Shown here one piece after another: positions 62,000-64,000 of a stretch of 64,000 bases of DNA. Each line of letters opens with the position of its first letter. Positions within the stretch are counted from its first letter, which is position 1. The position numbers and the translations under genes are program-made. Below the pieces are notes generated by a model. It worked only from the letters and a program-made list of their open reading frames with translations, did no database searches and was not told the DNA's origin. This DNA is from Rhodospirillum centenum SW (GTDB lineage: Bacteria; Pseudomonadota; Alphaproteobacteria; Azospirillales; Azospirillaceae), in the NCBI RefSeq assembly GCF_000016185.1, contig NC_011420.2, positions 2,128,501 to 2,192,500 on the forward strand. The letters are read 5' to 3'.

Positions 62000-63967
62000 T
62001 CAGGCCGTAGAGGCCGGGGCGGCCGGCAGCGTCTCCGCCGGCGCCGGCTGGATCTCCTCCGACAGCGGCAGCTCCAGCCGGCAGAGCAGGCCGTCGGCCT
62101 GGAAGTCCAGCATGGCGCGGCCGCCCAGTTCGTAGGCCACGCTCTGCCGGATCAGGACGGAGCCGAAGCCGTTCTGCGGCGGCGCCTGGATGGGCGGGCC
62201 GCCATGCTCCTTCCAGGTGATGTGCAGCCGGTCCCCGCCCTCGCCGCGGCGCAGGCCCCAGCCGATCTCGACATAGCCGCCGCGCAGGAAGGCGCCGTAC
62301 TTGGCGGCGTTCGTCGCCAGTTCGTGGAACACCAGCGCCAGCGCCAGCGCCGCCTTGGGCCGCAGGGCGACGGCCGGGCCGGACAGGCGGACATCGGTCC
62401 CGCCCGGCCCGGCATAGGGCCGTACCTCGTGCGACACCACCTCGGACAGCCGGACCCATTCCCAGTGATGGTCGGCCAGCAGGTTGTGCGTGGCCGACAG
62501 CGCCCGCAGCCGGCCCTCGAAGGTCGGCCAGAAGCTGGTCAGCTCGGCATGGCGCCGGCGCGTCTGGGCGCCGATGGAGATGACCGTCGCCAGCGTGTTC
62601 TTCACCCGATGGCTCAGTTCCGCCATCAGCAGCGCCTGACGCTCCTCCGCCTGCCGGCGTTCGGTGACGTCCACGATCTCCAGCACCATGCCGGACGGGC
62701 CGGACTCGCCGGTCAGCAGCGCCACCGAATAGACGACGGGGACGCAGCCCCCCTCCGGCCGCTCCAGCATGGCCGCGGCCTCGCGGACGGGCTTCGGCAG
62801 GGTCCGGCCGGGCGGGAGCGGAATGCCCAGGCGCCGGACCAGGGCACCGTCGCGCAGGTCTGCCTCCGACATCCCCAGCAGCGCCCGGGCCGGCGGGTTG
62901 AGGAAGGTCACGCTGCCCGCGGCATCCGTCATGAGCAGGGCGGAGGTGACGTTGTCCGTGATGGTGCGGGTGACCAGCGCCTGTTCCGCCAGCCGCCGGT
63001 TGGCGTCCGCAAGCCGGGTGTTGGCCCGCTGAAGCTGGTCGGCCAGCGCCGCCCGCGCCTCGGCCGCGTTGCGCTCGGCCTCCAGCCGCAGGGTCAGGCT
63101 CTCCCGCCGGCGGAAATCCTCCAGCAGACGCCGGTTCTGCTCCTGGAGGAAGCGGCGGCGCAGGATCGCCCGCAGCCGCGCGCGCAAGGGGGCCAGGGGC
63201 CGGTCCAGGAAGAAGACGTCGTCCACGCCCGCCTCCAGCAGGCCCTGCACGGCGTCCAGCGGGTCGGGATCGTCCAGCCCGCCGGGTCCGCCGGGCCGCA
63301 GCAGGATCAGGGCGGGCGCGTCATCCGCTCCCGGCGGCGGACTCTGCTGCACCGCCCGGCAGAGGTCGATCCCCGCCATGTCCGGCAGCGTCTCGGCCAC
63401 GAAGGCACAGTCGTAGGCGCGGTGCCGCAGCGTCTCCAGCGCGTCGGCCGCGGTGGCGCGATGATCGACGATGCAGCCCTCTTCCCGCAGATGGGCGTCG
63501 AGCAGGCGGAAGCGCTCGTCCGGCGTGCCCACGACCAGCGCCACGGGACGCCGGAACTGCGGATGCGGCAGCACGTCGGGCTCGCCGTCCCGGCTGGCAT
63601 GGCGCAGCAGGTTGCGCACGCGCAGCAGCAGCACGCCGCTGTCGGCCGATTTCGGCAGGAAGTCGTCGGCACCGCTGTCCAGCCCCTCGCGCTGGCGCCC
63701 CGGCGTCTCGTCCGCCGTCAGGATCAGGATCGGCATGGAGAAGGTGGCGACGTGCAGGCGGAGCTGCCGGCACAGGTCAGCCCCCTGCAATCCCGGCAGG
63801 TGGTGGTCCACGATCAGCAGGTGCGGCAGGCGCCGGTTCAGCACCTCCAGCGCCTCCTCGGCGCTGGCGACATGGTCCACCTCGTAGCCCTGGCGCTGCA
63901 AGGTGTCCTGCAGGCGCAGGGCCTGGGTGGGCGAATCCTCGACCAGCAGGATGCGCAGCGCCGTCAT
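62000..63967 (-). CDS. HWE-family hybrid histidine kinase with two N-terminal receivers
   Basis: A 655-residue cytoplasmic signalling protein. REC1 (5-122) has the phospho-acceptor D54 and K106. REC2 (about 140-270) has Ala (A191) where the Asp should be, so it cannot be phosphorylated in the usual way. A coiled coil (about 272-335), a PAS domain (335-440) and an HWE/HisKA_2 kinase follow, with H454 in ELSHRVKNTLA, the N-box HELATNAAKYGAF and the WxE motif in ITWKEHGGPPI. There is no membrane helix. REC1 probably gates kinase output. The start is 33 bases from the window end, so its operon partners are unseen. Confidence 0.9.
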   Translation of the reverse strand: MTALRILLVEDSPTQALRLQDTLQRQGYEVDHVASAEEALEVLNRRLPHLLIVDHHLPGLQGADLCRQLRLHVATFSMPILILTADETPGRQREGLDSGADDFLPKSADSGVLLLRVRNLLRHASRDGEPDVLPHPQFRRPVALVVGTPDERFRLLDAHLREEGCIVDHRATAADALETLRHRAYDCAFVAETLPDMAGIDLCRAVQQSPPPGADDAPALILLRPGGPGGLDDPDPLDAVQGLLEAGVDDVFFLDRPLAPLRARLRAILRRRFLQEQNRRLLEDFRRRESLTLRLEAERNAAEARAALADQLQRANTRLADANRRLAEQALVTRTITDNVTSALLMTDAAGSVTFLNPPARALLGMSEADLRDGALVRRLGIPLPPGRTLPKPVREAAAMLERPEGGCVPVVYSVALLTGESGPSGMVLEIVDVTERRQAEERQALLMAELSHRVKNTLATVISIGAQTRRRHAELTSFWPTFEGRLRALSATHNLLADHHWEWVRLSEVVSHEVRPYAGPGGTDVRLSGPAVALRPKAALALALVFHELATNAAKYGAFLRGGYVEIGWGLRRGEGGDRLHITWKEHGGPPIQAPPQNGFGSVLIRQSVAYELGGRAMLDFQADGLLCRLELPLSEEIQPAPAETLPAAPASTA

Positions 63968-64000
63968 GCTCCGGTCCTCCCCGTCCGCGCCAGCAGGGTC

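Overview
The window is a high-GC stretch of a purple, bacteriochlorophyll a-producing alphaproteobacterium. From about 5.8 to 52.7 kb it holds an almost complete photosynthesis gene cluster. The order and content (pufBALMC with a tetraheme cytochrome, spirilloxanthin-type crt genes, acsF, cytochrome c2 beside hemA, paired aerR-ppsR, no pufX, pufQ or pucBA seen) fit the Rhodospirillaceae/Azospirillum lineage. My best guess is Rhodospirillum (Rhodocista) centenum or a close relative. That is recognition of gene order and proteins, not a database result.

Layout. 0.03-5.8 kb: rpsU, a small HNH protein, the proton-translocating transhydrogenase operon pntAA-pntAB-pntB (minus), a secreted Gly/Ser-rich protein and a 69-aa protein. 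5.8-6.7 kb: idi (minus), divergent from bchG across a PpsR/CrtJ-type operator. 6.7-19 kb (plus): bchG, pucC-like, bchP, bchI, bchD, bchO, a second alpha/beta hydrolase, crtI, crtB and two small membrane proteins. 19.1-21.5 kb (minus): crtD-crtC. 21.6-32.6 kb (plus): crtE-crtF-bchC-bchX-bchY-bchZ-pufB-pufA-pufL-pufM-pufC. 33.2 kb: cytochrome c2 (plus). 49.9-33.96 kb (minus): one tightly packed superoperon bchF-N-B-H-L-M-lhaA-puhA-puhB-puhC-orf105-acsF-puhE-hemA. 50.2-52.7 kb (plus): aerR and ppsR.

Together these genes supply isoprenoid and tetrapyrrole precursors (idi, crtE, hemA), make bacteriochlorophyll a (bchDHI, bchM, acsF, bchFNBL, bchXYZ, bchC, bchG, bchP), make spirilloxanthin-series carotenoids (crtEBICDF), build LH1-reaction centre complexes (pufBALM, puhABCE, lhaA), and re-reduce them (pufC, cytochrome c2). 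Pentamers TGTCA/TGACA, mostly spaced exactly 13 bp apart, lie upstream of idi/bchG, crtD/crtE, bchC and bchF/aerR. They match the TGT-N12-ACA operator of PpsR/CrtJ, which is encoded at the end of the cluster.

52.9-64 kb leaves photosynthesis. It holds a 1865-residue protein that fuses maltokinase, malto-oligosyltrehalose trehalohydrolase (TreZ) and 4-alpha-glucanotransferase (MalQ). After it come a DUF1428-type protein, a ferritin-like protein, a Suv3-type RNA helicase and an HWE-family sensor kinase with two N-terminal receiver domains, the second degenerate. The triple glucan/trehalose fusion is the most unusual object in the window. I saw no tRNA, rRNA, CRISPR array, insertion sequence or prophage gene.
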